Position numbers and translations under genes: made by a program
Part shown: in pieces, positions 7,705 to 14,338 of the stretch
Numbering within the stretch: position 1 is the stretch's first letter
Layout of the letters: each line of letters opens with the position of its first letter
Notes under the pieces: model-generated
Database searches by the model: none
Seen by the model: only the letters and a program-made list of their open reading frames with translations
Told to the model about the DNA's origin: nothing
DNA from: Bacteroidales bacterium UBA1035
GTDB taxonomy: Bacteria > Bacteroidota > Bacteroidia > Bacteroidales > Dysgonomonadaceae
Length of the DNA: 18,575 nt
Direction of reading: 5' to 3'
NCBI GenBank assembly: GCA_002316835.1
Contig: DCEG01000110.1
Coordinates: 2,363-20,937, forward strand

Positions 7705-7712
7705 CAAATATA
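7705..7712 (-). promoter_or_regulatory. -7 promoter box for the GH105-type gene
   Basis: On the minus strand TATATTTG is an exact TAnnTTTG match, 73 bases before the hydrolase ATG. A -33 element is not clear (a TTTC lies about 22 bases upstream). The divergent gap 7633-7892 also holds the plus-strand TonB-receptor promoter and two small inverted repeats. Confidence 0.5.
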
Positions 7713-7778
7713 CATATTTTAATTTATTCAGGATGAAAGTCAGAATACTTTTCACAACTAGGTTACAAGTGTTTTTAG

Positions 7779-7805
7779 ATACCCTATTTTAGGTATTTCA
7801 AAATA
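7779..7805. promoter_or_regulatory. Two adjoining small inverted repeats upstream of the TonB receptor
   Basis: ATACC (7779-7783) is mirrored by GGTAT (7792-7796) with 8 bases between, and the adjoining TATTT/AAATA pair (7794-7798 and 7801-7805) forms a second overlapping dyad. They lie 22-48 bases before the predicted -33 element of the receptor gene, and could be a regulator site. The receptor looks iron-related, but the repeats do not clearly match a Fur box. Confidence 0.35.
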
Positions 7806-7827
7806 CAAAAATCCTTATTTTATGGGA

Positions 7828-7858
7828 TTGTCCGCATCCTGATTTTGAAGTTTCTTTG
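7828..7858 (+). promoter_or_regulatory. Promoter of the TonB receptor gene
   Basis: TTG at 7828-7830 (the -33 element) is followed after 20 bases by TTTCTTTG at 7851-7858, a seven-of-eight match to the -7 consensus TAnnTTTG. Transcription would start near 7865, leaving about 28 bases before the ATG at 7893. This excludes the earlier in-frame TTG at 7845, which lies inside the promoter. Confidence 0.55.
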
Positions 7859-7892
7859 CATCTCAATTAAACCACATATATCCAAATTATTA

Positions 7893-10301
7893 ATGATTAA
7901 AAAAATACTTCTTTTATTTACGTGCCTGTTTACGGGCTTTTTTATTGTTCTTTCTCAACAAAATATCATATTTAACGGGACGGTGACTGATGAGGATAAC
8001 GAAAAACTTATTGGGGCTACTGTTTATTTTGAGGAATTGGGAATTGGTGATGAAACCGATCTATCAGGTAATTTTCATATTAATAACATTCCGAGCGGAA
8101 TGCATACGGTGACAGTAAGCTACGTGGGTTATCAATCTGCCACCAGAGAGATAAGTTTTCAAGAGAGCAAAAAGGCCGAGCAACAAGATTTTTGTTTGCA
8201 GCAAGACGGTAAGGTATTGCTCGAAGTGGAAGTTTTTGGTAGGCGGCGTGAACGCCCAGAAAAGATGGAAGCGCTTACACGCATTCCGCTTCGGTTGGAT
8301 GAGCAAGTGCAAAGTGTATCGGTAGTTTCACAAAAGATGATTGCTGAACAGGGTGCAATGACATTGAACGATGCTGTTAGAAATGCACCCGGATTAGGTA
8401 CTTTCGCTACTTATGGAAACACATCTGAAAGTATCACATCTCGCGGATACCGAGGTATCCCTGTAGTAAAGAATGGTGTACGTGTACATTCTGATTTTCG
8501 AGGGCAAGGGTTTCTTTCAGATATGCAGGGTGTTGAAACAATTCAAGTACTGAGGGGTTCTGCAGCAATAGCGCAGGGTGTTGGAAATGATGTGGGTTCT
8601 GGTGGAGGCGTAGTAAATATTGCCACCAAAACACCAAAATTTATTAACAATGGAAATATAGGAATTCGTGTAGGAAGTTGGGGACAGTTTCGGCCTACCT
8701 TTGATATTCAGCGTGTGTTGGATGTGAAAAATAAAACTGCATTTCGAATAAATGGTACATATGAGCGGGCTGATAATTACCGCGTTCACGTGTCAAAAGA
8801 CCGGTTTTATGTGAATCCGTCGTTTGCCTGGCAGCCGGATCATAAAACGAAAATTGTACTTGAAATGGACTATATGCATGATTCTCGTACACCTGACCAG
8901 GGAACGGTAAATTTAAGCGCCGACAGTGTAAATAATATTTACAAAATGCCAGATGATCGTTTTCTGGGTTTTACAACTGACCGTCAGATAAACAATACGT
9001 TAACTTACATGGCACATCTTACGCGCGAATTAGGCAACGGGTATAGTGTCAGGATGGCATATGCCGGAGCCGGTTTGGATGTGAGGAGTGTAAGAGCGCA
9101 CGTTTCACCTCTTGCCGGTGGTTCATCGAAGACCGGTGAGTACAATCTTCGTTCACGCAGATACAGCGGAAGCCGGCGAAACGATAAAAATGGTGTTTTT
9201 CAATTGGATTTAATAGGAAAAGATATCTATACCGGATCTGTAAAACATACGTTCAACGTGGGATTCGATTATAGATGGATTGATGTTGAAACAGTAAATA
9301 CTAATTCCGTAGTCGTTGATACCATTAATGTGCTGCAAGCCATTTCCAATATCGCTCCCAACACAAGACTTACGGATGGCGATCCTGTTATTTCACAAGA
9401 ATATGCCTACGGCCTGTTGCTACAGGAAGTAATGACTTTTAATCGTTACCTGAAGATTTCGCTCGGATTGCGATACAGTCAGGTAAGCGGAATAAGTAAC
9501 AATGTAGTTTCGTCTACCGGTGGCGATGTTTGGGACCCGTTATTCGGAATCATTGTTACGCCATTCAATAACTTCAATGTTTTTGCATCCTATACTACAA
9601 CTACTTCATTAAGAGGAGCCGGTAATTTACTCGAAGATAAGATTACATCTGTTGGACCAACGCGTGAAAAACAGTTTGAAACCGGATTCAAAAGTGAGTG
9701 GTTCAATAACCGGCTTAGGTTTAACGCTACCTATTTTCATATCAAAAACAACAATCTTACTTACGCCACGTTAGACGAAGGCGGAAACAATACCGGCTAC
9801 TATATGAAAGCCGGAAATCTGAAAAGGGAAGGACTGGAACTGGAGCTGACCGGTAAGTTGCTGAAAAACATGGATGTGGTAGTGGGTTACTCCTATTTAG
9901 ACGCATCGTATCACGACAGTCCGTATTATCACGAGGGTTCATCTCCGATGAATACAGCTAATCACACCGCTAATGGATGGCTAAATTACACGATTTTTGA
10001 AGGACTCTTCCGTAATTTATCATTCGGTTTGGGTACGTATTTCGTGGGAGAACGCCCATTCGCCGAGTACACATACCGTGTATTACCCGGTCATAATGTA
10101 CAGGCAAATACACCGCCTTTCATGGCAAAACCTTATACGACGCTCAATTTTCAGATCGGTTATAGATACAGAAGTTATCAGATCCGGGCATTTATGAATA
10201 ACCTGTTAAATTCTACCGGATATACGGCCTATTACCGCGGCGGCTATCTGAATCCTACCGATCCCAGAAACTTTGCGGTAACAGTTAATTATCAGTTTTG
10301 A
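7893..10301 (+). CDS. TonB-dependent outer membrane receptor, siderophore/iron-complex type
   Basis: The 802-residue protein (from the ATG at 7893) has a signal peptide (MIKKILLLFTCLFTGFFIVLSQ, last residue near the cut site), a CarboxypepD_reg-like domain (about 25-110; NGTVTDEDNEKLIGATV), a plug domain (about 125-255; SITSRGYRG, VETIQVLRGSAAI, GGGVVNIATKTP) and a beta-barrel ending in ...AVTVNYQF with terminal F. Architecture and length resemble ferric-siderophore receptors such as the FhuA/FhuE group rather than SusC proteins, which are longer and paired with SusD. It imports a ligand across the outer membrane using TonB energy. No SusD follows; a PepSY-type membrane protein does, 49 bases on. 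The ligand is inferred, not shown. Confidence 0.9.
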   Translation: MIKKILLLFTCLFTGFFIVLSQQNIIFNGTVTDEDNEKLIGATVYFEELGIGDETDLSGNFHINNIPSGMHTVTVSYVGYQSATREISFQESKKAEQQDFCLQQDGKVLLEVEVFGRRRERPEKMEALTRIPLRLDEQVQSVSVVSQKMIAEQGAMTLNDAVRNAPGLGTFATYGNTSESITSRGYRGIPVVKNGVRVHSDFRGQGFLSDMQGVETIQVLRGSAAIAQGVGNDVGSGGGVVNIATKTPKFINNGNIGIRVGSWGQFRPTFDIQRVLDVKNKTAFRINGTYERADNYRVHVSKDRFYVNPSFAWQPDHKTKIVLEMDYMHDSRTPDQGTVNLSADSVNNIYKMPDDRFLGFTTDRQINNTLTYMAHLTRELGNGYSVRMAYAGAGLDVRSVRAHVSPLAGGSSKTGEYNLRSRRYSGSRRNDKNGVFQLDLIGKDIYTGSVKHTFNVGFDYRWIDVETVNTNSVVVDTINVLQAISNIAPNTRLTDGDPVISQEYAYGLLLQEVMTFNRYLKISLGLRYSQVSGISNNVVSSTGGDVWDPLFGIIVTPFNNFNVFASYTTTTSLRGAGNLLEDKITSVGPTREKQFETGFKSEWFNNRLRFNATYFHIKNNNLTYATLDEGGNNTGYYMKAGNLKREGLELELTGKLLKNMDVVVGYSYLDASYHDSPYYHEGSSPMNTANHTANGWLNYTIFEGLFRNLSFGLGTYFVGERPFAEYTYRVLPGHNVQANTPPFMAKPYTTLNFQIGYRYRSYQIRAFMNNLLNSTGYTAYYRGGYLNPTDPRNFAVTVNYQF

Positions 10302-10350
10302 TATCAGACGCATAGCTGTTCATTTCTACGAGATAATAAAAATTCAAATT

Positions 10351-10878
10351 ATGGAAAGACAAAATAAAAATACAAGTATTTATAATGTAATGCGGGTGCT
10401 GCACCGCGATATCGGGTTTTTAACTATTGGGCTGACAATTGTTTATGCGCTTAGCGGTGCGTTGCTTATTTATCGTAATACCGATTTTATGAAGGTGGAA
10501 CGAATAGAGGAACGTCAATTAGAAATTAACCTGACTGGAAATGATTTGGGTGCAGAACTTCGGATACGAAATTTTAGAGTGGAACGAGAGGAAGGGGAGA
10601 TGATTTATTTTAAAGAAGGTTCTTATGATGTATCTACCGGGAAATCGATCATAACTCGAAAAGTCTACATTCCTCCGTTAGATAAGTTAGTAGATCTACA
10701 CAAAGTTACCGGAACCAGCAGAGTGTCCATTATAGCTCTTATCTATGGGTTTATGCTCACATTTCTGGCTGTTTCGTCGTTGTTTATGTATAAGTTTGGA
10801 AGTAAGAAAAGCAAGCGTGGCTTAGTAATGATTGCAGTTAGTGTTGTGATGACGATTATGATAGTGTTGTTGGTGTGA
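10351..10878 (+). CDS. PepSY-associated TM-type inner membrane protein
   Basis: The 175-residue protein has a membrane span at about 21-41, a soluble central part (about 42-120), and two more spans at about 125-148 and 157-175. The start VMRVLHRDIGFLTIGLTIVYALSG with H18 and the segment LVDLHKVTGTSR with H117 resemble PepSY-associated TM proteins, which include inner-membrane ferric or heme-linked reductases. The two histidines next to membrane segments could bind heme, but that is inference. It is shorter than full-length family members. It sits 49 bases after the TonB receptor, probably in one operon, and would then act on the same ligand after import. No clear terminator separates it from the convergent LuxR gene. 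Confidence 0.65.
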   Translation: MERQNKNTSIYNVMRVLHRDIGFLTIGLTIVYALSGALLIYRNTDFMKVERIEERQLEINLTGNDLGAELRIRNFRVEREEGEMIYFKEGSYDVSTGKSIITRKVYIPPLDKLVDLHKVTGTSRVSIIALIYGFMLTFLAVSSLFMYKFGSKKSKRGLVMIAVSVVMTIMIVLLV

Positions 10879-10912
10879 CTGTCGGTGAAACGAACCGGAA
10901 GACGTTCATCTG

Positions 10913-11515
10913 TTAATGTAAATCCACTTCTTCTATTGAAATAATTTTTTTCGAAATAGCGTAAATTGTTAATCCCGACTGACTCCGAATGCCTGTCTTG
11001 GTGGTTATATTCTTCCGATGTGTAACTACCGTATGAATACTGATATTAAGTGAGTCGGCGATCTCTTTGTTTGAGAAACCATTAACAAGTTTAGTAAGGA
11101 CATCAAGTTCTCTTTCTGTTAGATTATCGTCGTTTGTGGTAACTTTCAGTTTGTTATTGTTACCTGCTTTTTGCAGTTTGGATAAGACTTGTTCCGTTGT
11201 ATCGAAAATGGTAAATGATGAGTCTAGCAATGCCAGCGAGTGACTGTCGACGATACCCAGATTAATACCAACAATAGAAAAATGAGGATTGTTTTTACGA
11301 ATTCTCTTTACATCCTTTTCCCTGTTTACCAACAGCAGTGGATTGGTAATTAATATATCTACTTTTTTTGAGTGGAGAATAGCTTCCAGATCGTCCAATG
11401 AATCTACCTTACAGATTACGCAGTCCATATCCGATTGAGAAAGTACCGTATGCAATCCTTCGTAAATTATTGGCGAGTGCACCATGATAGTAATATGTAG
11501 CTGATGCCTGCTCAT
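10913..11515 (-). CDS. LuxR-type transcriptional regulator with degenerate receiver domain
   Basis: The 200-residue protein has the layout of a NarL-type response regulator: a receiver-like domain (about 6-118) and a LuxR helix-turn-helix (132-195; LTERELDVLTKLVNGFSNKEIADSL, here split, then NISIHTVVTHRKNI). The receiver lacks the expected features: the acidic pair is replaced by V12-H13 in IMVHSPII, and the phosphoacceptor position in VDILITNPLL is N58. It should therefore act without phosphorylation by a kinase, and no kinase is adjacent. Its ATG overlaps the stop of the hemerythrin-like gene by 4 bases, so the two are translationally coupled. A LuxR-type hemin regulator (CdhR) is known in Porphyromonas gingivalis; whether this is an orthologue cannot be decided here. 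Confidence 0.85.
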   Translation of the reverse strand: MSRHQLHITIMVHSPIIYEGLHTVLSQSDMDCVICKVDSLDDLEAILHSKKVDILITNPLLLVNREKDVKRIRKNNPHFSIVGINLGIVDSHSLALLDSSFTIFDTTEQVLSKLQKAGNNNKLKVTTNDDNLTERELDVLTKLVNGFSNKEIADSLNISIHTVVTHRKNITTKTGIRSQSGLTIYAISKKIISIEEVDLH

Positions 11516-12213
11516 GCTTTTTCTATATTATATCCAAACGGAATTAATATGGTTTCTTCAATCAATGAGTGAATATAAAGATCGTATTCCAGTTCAAATA
11601 ATGAAAAAAGTAATTTGCGTCGCAAATTTAAATCATCGCTGATTGAAACGTATTTTAATAACAGGTTCTTTATGTCCTTAATTTTGAGTTCTATATCGGT
11701 ATGATGTTCACTATACTCCTTAGCCGAATACAGGTCAGTTTTACTGCTTGTTTTTTTATTTATGAGTTCTATAAAGTATGGAAAAGCGACGTTATCTTCG
11801 TAGTCGAGATGATCTATTACTTCTGCAAAATACTCATAAAAAAACTTCTCGAGCAGTTTTAATTCTTTTTCCGGATGGTTCTCCTGCAGTTGTTTGATAT
11901 ATGAACTTATTTGCGGGTATTTATCTTCGCGGTAGTAATCGTGGCTGTTTCTTAAGAACTCAATGGTTTGTCGTAAATCGTCAACGGAATCAATTGGATT
12001 TTCCACGGGCCTGAATCCGTTATAGAGATTAGCAATAGATATGAAAAGCTTTTCACTGACTCCTTCAATATTACAGAGTTGGCTAACAGTAAGATCTCCC
12101 ACTCGGAAATCAATATTGAAATGTTGCATCATCAGTAAAAGTGATGGGTTTTCTTCGATTAAATCGAACAACTTCATACCTGTTTTTACATATGTCCGGC
12201 AAAACTGATACAT
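11512..12213 (-). CDS. Hemerythrin-like (HHE) di-iron protein with ScdA-like N-terminus
   Basis: The 233-residue protein looks like a two-domain member of the RIC/YtfE/ScdA-type group. Residues 14-70 (LFDLIEENPSLLLMMQHFNI, then DFRVGDLTVSQLC) resemble the short ScdA/DUF542 domain, but the usual CC pair is replaced by R37-V38. Residues 85-230 form a four-helix hemerythrin fold with ligands at H91, H135 and E139 (DHLDYEDN), H170/H171 (SEHH), and H215 with E219/E220 (IHSLIEET). Relatives sense O2 or NO or repair iron-sulfur centres. I chose ATG 12213: an upstream in-frame TTG (12234) lies inside the -7 box. An internal ATG at 12177 is a second option. It is the first gene of a two-gene unit with the LuxR regulator. 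Confidence 0.82.
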   Translation of the reverse strand: MYQFCRTYVKTGMKLFDLIEENPSLLLMMQHFNIDFRVGDLTVSQLCNIEGVSEKLFISIANLYNGFRPVENPIDSVDDLRQTIEFLRNSHDYYREDKYPQISSYIKQLQENHPEKELKLLEKFFYEYFAEVIDHLDYEDNVAFPYFIELINKKTSSKTDLYSAKEYSEHHTDIELKIKDIKNLLLKYVSISDDLNLRRKLLFSLFELEYDLYIHSLIEETILIPFGYNIEKA

Positions 12214-12231
12214 AAAATTGAGTTTAAAATA

Positions 12232-12239
12232 CAAAGATA
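12232..12239 (-). promoter_or_regulatory. -7 promoter box of the hemerythrin-LuxR operon
   Basis: On the minus strand TATCTTTG is an exact TAnnTTTG match, 18 bases before the ATG at 12213. At the expected -33 spacing there is no TTG; instead a palindrome (12250-12264) covers that area, which suggests control by a DNA-binding regulator. Confidence 0.6.
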
Positions 12240-12249
12240 AGCATTTTGT

Positions 12250-12264
12250 TTAGAATTGTTCTAA
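12250..12264. promoter_or_regulatory. Palindrome TTAGAATTGTTCTAA, likely operator
   Basis: TTAGAA (12250-12255) and TTCTAA (12259-12264) are perfect inverted arms around TTG. The centre is about 32 bases before the predicted start of the hemerythrin-LuxR transcript and about 70 bases before the -7 box of the nitroreductase on the other strand. A two-fold symmetric site is what a dimeric LuxR-type protein would need, so autoregulation is plausible, but it is inference. Confidence 0.55.
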
Positions 12265-12327
12265 TTAAGCAATCGTCTGTTATGAAATTAATAAATAAGA
12301 ATCTCTCGTATTCTTGTTTTTTATGGT

Positions 12328-12335
12328 TATTTTTG
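12328..12335 (+). promoter_or_regulatory. -7 promoter box of the nitroreductase gene
   Basis: TATTTTTG is an exact TAnnTTTG match, 22 bases before the ATG at 12358. No TTG lies at 19-21 bases upstream. It is divergent from the hemerythrin-LuxR promoter, with the palindrome between them. Confidence 0.5.
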
Positions 12336-12357
12336 TCAGTCGAAAGAAATAGAACTT

Positions 12358-12903
12358 ATGCAAGATTTTAACACGCTTCTGATTAATCGAAGAAGTTACA
12401 GGAAATATTTAGACGAACCATTATCGGGAGATGCAGTTCAGCTCATTCTGGAGGCCGCTTTGCTTTCGCCTACCTCCAAAAACAAACATTCCTGGGAATT
12501 TGTGGTAGTGGAAGATAAGGAAACACTGACTAAGCTTTCTAATTGCAAGTCGCACAGCGCTACTTTTGTTGCAGATGCGGCATTAGCGATTGTAGTTCTC
12601 GGAAATCCGCTTGAAACGGACGCATGGATAGAAGATGCCTCTATTGCTGCTATCAATATGCAGTTACAGGCTGAGGAATTGGGAATCGGAAGTTGCTGGG
12701 TTCAGGTCAGAAACCGAGAATTTTCAGAAACCATTACTTCGGGAGAATATATTAACGATTTACTTGATATTCCGATGCCGATGGAGGTGCTTTGCATTAT
12801 TCCTTTCGGGAATAAAGAAAAACCCCGATCACCCAATAATGTAGATAATTTATTGTGGGAAAAGGTACACATAGGAAAATACAAATTCGCACAAGATCAA
12901 TAA
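12358..12903 (+). CDS. Nitroreductase family flavoprotein
   Basis: The 181-residue protein belongs to the FMN-binding nitroreductase family, which reduces nitro compounds, quinones or flavins with NAD(P)H. It begins MQDFNTLLINRRSYRKYLDEPLSGD, with the RRSYRKY segment that contacts FMN phosphate, followed by EAALLSPTSKNKHSWEFVVVE (part shown) and a GIGSCWVQ segment near the C-terminal half. The length fits the small group typical of anaerobes. The substrate cannot be inferred. It has its own promoter, divergent from the hemerythrin-LuxR unit, and is followed after 2 bases by a small membrane protein gene. Confidence 0.92.
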   Translation: MQDFNTLLINRRSYRKYLDEPLSGDAVQLILEAALLSPTSKNKHSWEFVVVEDKETLTKLSNCKSHSATFVADAALAIVVLGNPLETDAWIEDASIAAINMQLQAEELGIGSCWVQVRNREFSETITSGEYINDLLDIPMPMEVLCIIPFGNKEKPRSPNNVDNLLWEKVHIGKYKFAQDQ

Positions 12904-12905
12904 TT

Positions 12906-13238
12906 ATGGCAGCTATTGACAAACGTTCCGATAAAATGGCATGGGGAATGACTTTACTTGCCTTCGGAGTTCTTATTTTATTGGATAAAACTGGTATAAC
13001 CGATAATCTCCCTTTCACAGATTTCATACAGAGTATCGGGACTTATTTTCTGGTTGCAGGCATAATTTTTCTGATTTACAGAATGGAGAAAACATTGGGC
13101 TTGCTTTTCACGGTAATCGGATTGATTATTCATTCCGATGTGTTTTTTGGATGGATGAAAGATTACAGGAATCTATTGTTGCCGGTTGCACTACTGGTGA
13201 TTGGCTTGATTCTTATTCTATCGAATCGAAGGAGATAA
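12906..13238 (+). CDS. Small membrane protein, four predicted spans (LiaI/LiaF-like)
   Basis: The 110-residue protein starts at the ATG at 12906, 2 bases after the nitroreductase stop; an earlier start at 12855 would overlap that gene by 49 bases and is rejected. Hydrophobic stretches lie at about 13-30 (WGMTLLAFGVLILLDKTG), 40-58, 62-78 and 90-106, and it ends in SNRRR. The pattern resembles the LiaI/LiaF-like transmembrane repeat family, sometimes linked to cell-envelope stress, but there is no diagnostic motif. Cotranscription with the nitroreductase and perhaps kdsC is likely from spacing. Confidence 0.75.
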   Translation: MAAIDKRSDKMAWGMTLLAFGVLILLDKTGITDNLPFTDFIQSIGTYFLVAGIIFLIYRMEKTLGLLFTVIGLIIHSDVFFGWMKDYRNLLLPVALLVIGLILILSNRRR

Positions 13239-13285
13239 AATTCAACAATCTATCATCCGACACCTATCACTCAGCAATTTAAAAT

Positions 13286-13807
13286 ATGAGCGCAATAAAT
13301 TACGATCTTACCAAAATTAAATCATTCATTTTTGATGTAGACGGAGTTTTGTCACGTCAAACCGTATCACTTGCCGAAGATGGCCAACCCCTGCGATCAA
13401 CAAACGTTAGAGACGGTTATGCCATTCATTATGCCCTAAAGTCCGGATTAGATGTGGCAGTTATAACCGGTGGCCGATCTGAAACTGTTCGTCATCGCCT
13501 GGAGTCACTGGGAATGAAATATATTTATTTGAAATCGTACGATAAGACCCGGCAGCTGAAAGAATATATGGATGAAACCGGTTTTAAAGCGGAAGAAATA
13601 ATGTATGTTGGCGACGACATCATCGATTATTTGGTAATGCAGCAAGTGGGTTTACCTGTTGCACCGGCCGATGCCTGTCAGGAAATAAAAGACTTATCCG
13701 TTTATATTTCTCCGGTCAAGGGTGGGGAAGGGGTTGCACGCGATGTAATTGAACAGGTAATGAAAGTTCAGGGCAAATGGATGATGAACGATGCATTTTA
13801 TTGGTAA
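13286..13807 (+). CDS. kdsC: 3-deoxy-D-manno-octulosonate 8-phosphate phosphatase KdsC
   Basis: KdsC is a cytoplasmic HAD phosphatase that hydrolyses KDO 8-phosphate to KDO, a step in lipopolysaccharide inner-core synthesis. The 173-residue protein has HAD motif I FDVDGVLS with D17 and D19, motif II at T61 (VITGGRS), K87 in SYDKTRQL, and motif III GDDIIDYLVM with D110 and D111. The small size without a cap domain fits the tetrameric KdsC class. It lies 47 bases after the small membrane protein. The following 239 bases (13808-14046) hold no gene I can support, only the kor promoter at the far end. Confidence 0.94.
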   Translation: MSAINYDLTKIKSFIFDVDGVLSRQTVSLAEDGQPLRSTNVRDGYAIHYALKSGLDVAVITGGRSETVRHRLESLGMKYIYLKSYDKTRQLKEYMDETGFKAEEIMYVGDDIIDYLVMQQVGLPVAPADACQEIKDLSVYISPVKGGEGVARDVIEQVMKVQGKWMMNDAFYW

Positions 13808-13984
13808 ACGGTAATTATTTTTCAAAGTTATATTTCGATCTTTTTTGTATAAATTCAGTTTTTGATTCGAGTTTATTAATGAAAATTATACTTTTTTGTT
13901 ACGAAAAAATGAAGTTCAGTTATAATCTGATTCTTTATAGGAGTAGTTCTAAATAAGTTATGTGTAAAATTTAACGGATAAAAG

Positions 13985-14015
13985 TTGAAAATCTTTGAAA
14001 CATACATTAATTTTG
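13985..14015 (+). promoter_or_regulatory. Promoter of the kor operon
   Basis: TTG at 13985-13987 is followed after 20 bases by TAATTTTG (14008-14015), an exact match to the -7 consensus. The predicted start, near 14022, leaves about 25 bases before the first ATG. This is the clearest -33/-7 pair in the window. Confidence 0.7.
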
Positions 14016-14046
14016 CGAAACCAACAAAAACCACACAAATAGAAAA

Positions 14047-14280
14047 ATGGCAAAAGTACAAGGTTATGTAGTTGTTAATACGCAACGTTGCAAAGGTTGC
14101 AATCTTTGCGTTGTGTCATGTCCAACGGACGTGCTTGAATTGCAGCCGCGAGAAGTAAATGATCGTGGCTATCATTACGTTTATATGAAAACTCCCGAAG
14201 AGTGCATCGGTTGCTTCAATTGCGGAACCGTTTGTCCCGAAGGATGTCTGACCGTTTACCGTAAACGGATAGACAAATAA
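14047..14280 (+). CDS. korD: 4Fe-4S dicluster ferredoxin subunit of 2-oxoacid:ferredoxin oxidoreductase (delta)
   Basis: The 77-residue protein carries two CxxCxxCxxxCP motifs, C15-C18-C21-C25 (CKGCNLCVVSCP) and C53-C56-C59-C63 (CIGCFNCGTVCP), so it binds two 4Fe-4S clusters. It is the first gene of the four-subunit oxidoreductase operon and passes electrons from the thiamine-containing subunit to free ferredoxin. The gap to the alpha gene is 58 bases. The family includes KorD, VorD and PorD, so the symbol follows the operon rather than a sequence signature. Confidence 0.9.
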   Translation: MAKVQGYVVVNTQRCKGCNLCVVSCPTDVLELQPREVNDRGYHYVYMKTPEECIGCFNCGTVCPEGCLTVYRKRIDK

Positions 14281-14338
14281 ACGTTATGATTCTTAAGTCT
14301 TATACTAAGTAGAAAATCAAAAAACTGAATTTTAAATT

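Noticed and set aside
7845..7892. Earlier TTG start of the TonB receptor
   Set aside because: It lies within the predicted promoter (TTG 7828 to box at 7851-7858), and the ATG at 7893 begins a standard signal peptide.
6532..10301. A polysaccharide utilisation locus joining the GH105-type gene with the TonB receptor
   Set aside because: The genes are divergent, there is no SusD, and the receptor has the size and layout of iron-complex receptors rather than SusC.
12214..12234. Earlier TTG start of the hemerythrin-like protein
   Set aside because: The TTG is part of the -7 box TATCTTTG on the minus strand; the ATG at 12213 is a better fit.
12855..12905. Extended start of the small membrane protein
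   Set aside because: It would overlap the nitroreductase by 49 bases in another frame; ATG 12906 follows the stop by 2 bases.
13876..14085. Minus-strand frame of 69 codons before the kor operon
   Set aside because: It overlaps the kor promoter and the ferredoxin start, has no recognisable family and has a composition typical of A/T-rich noncoding DNA.
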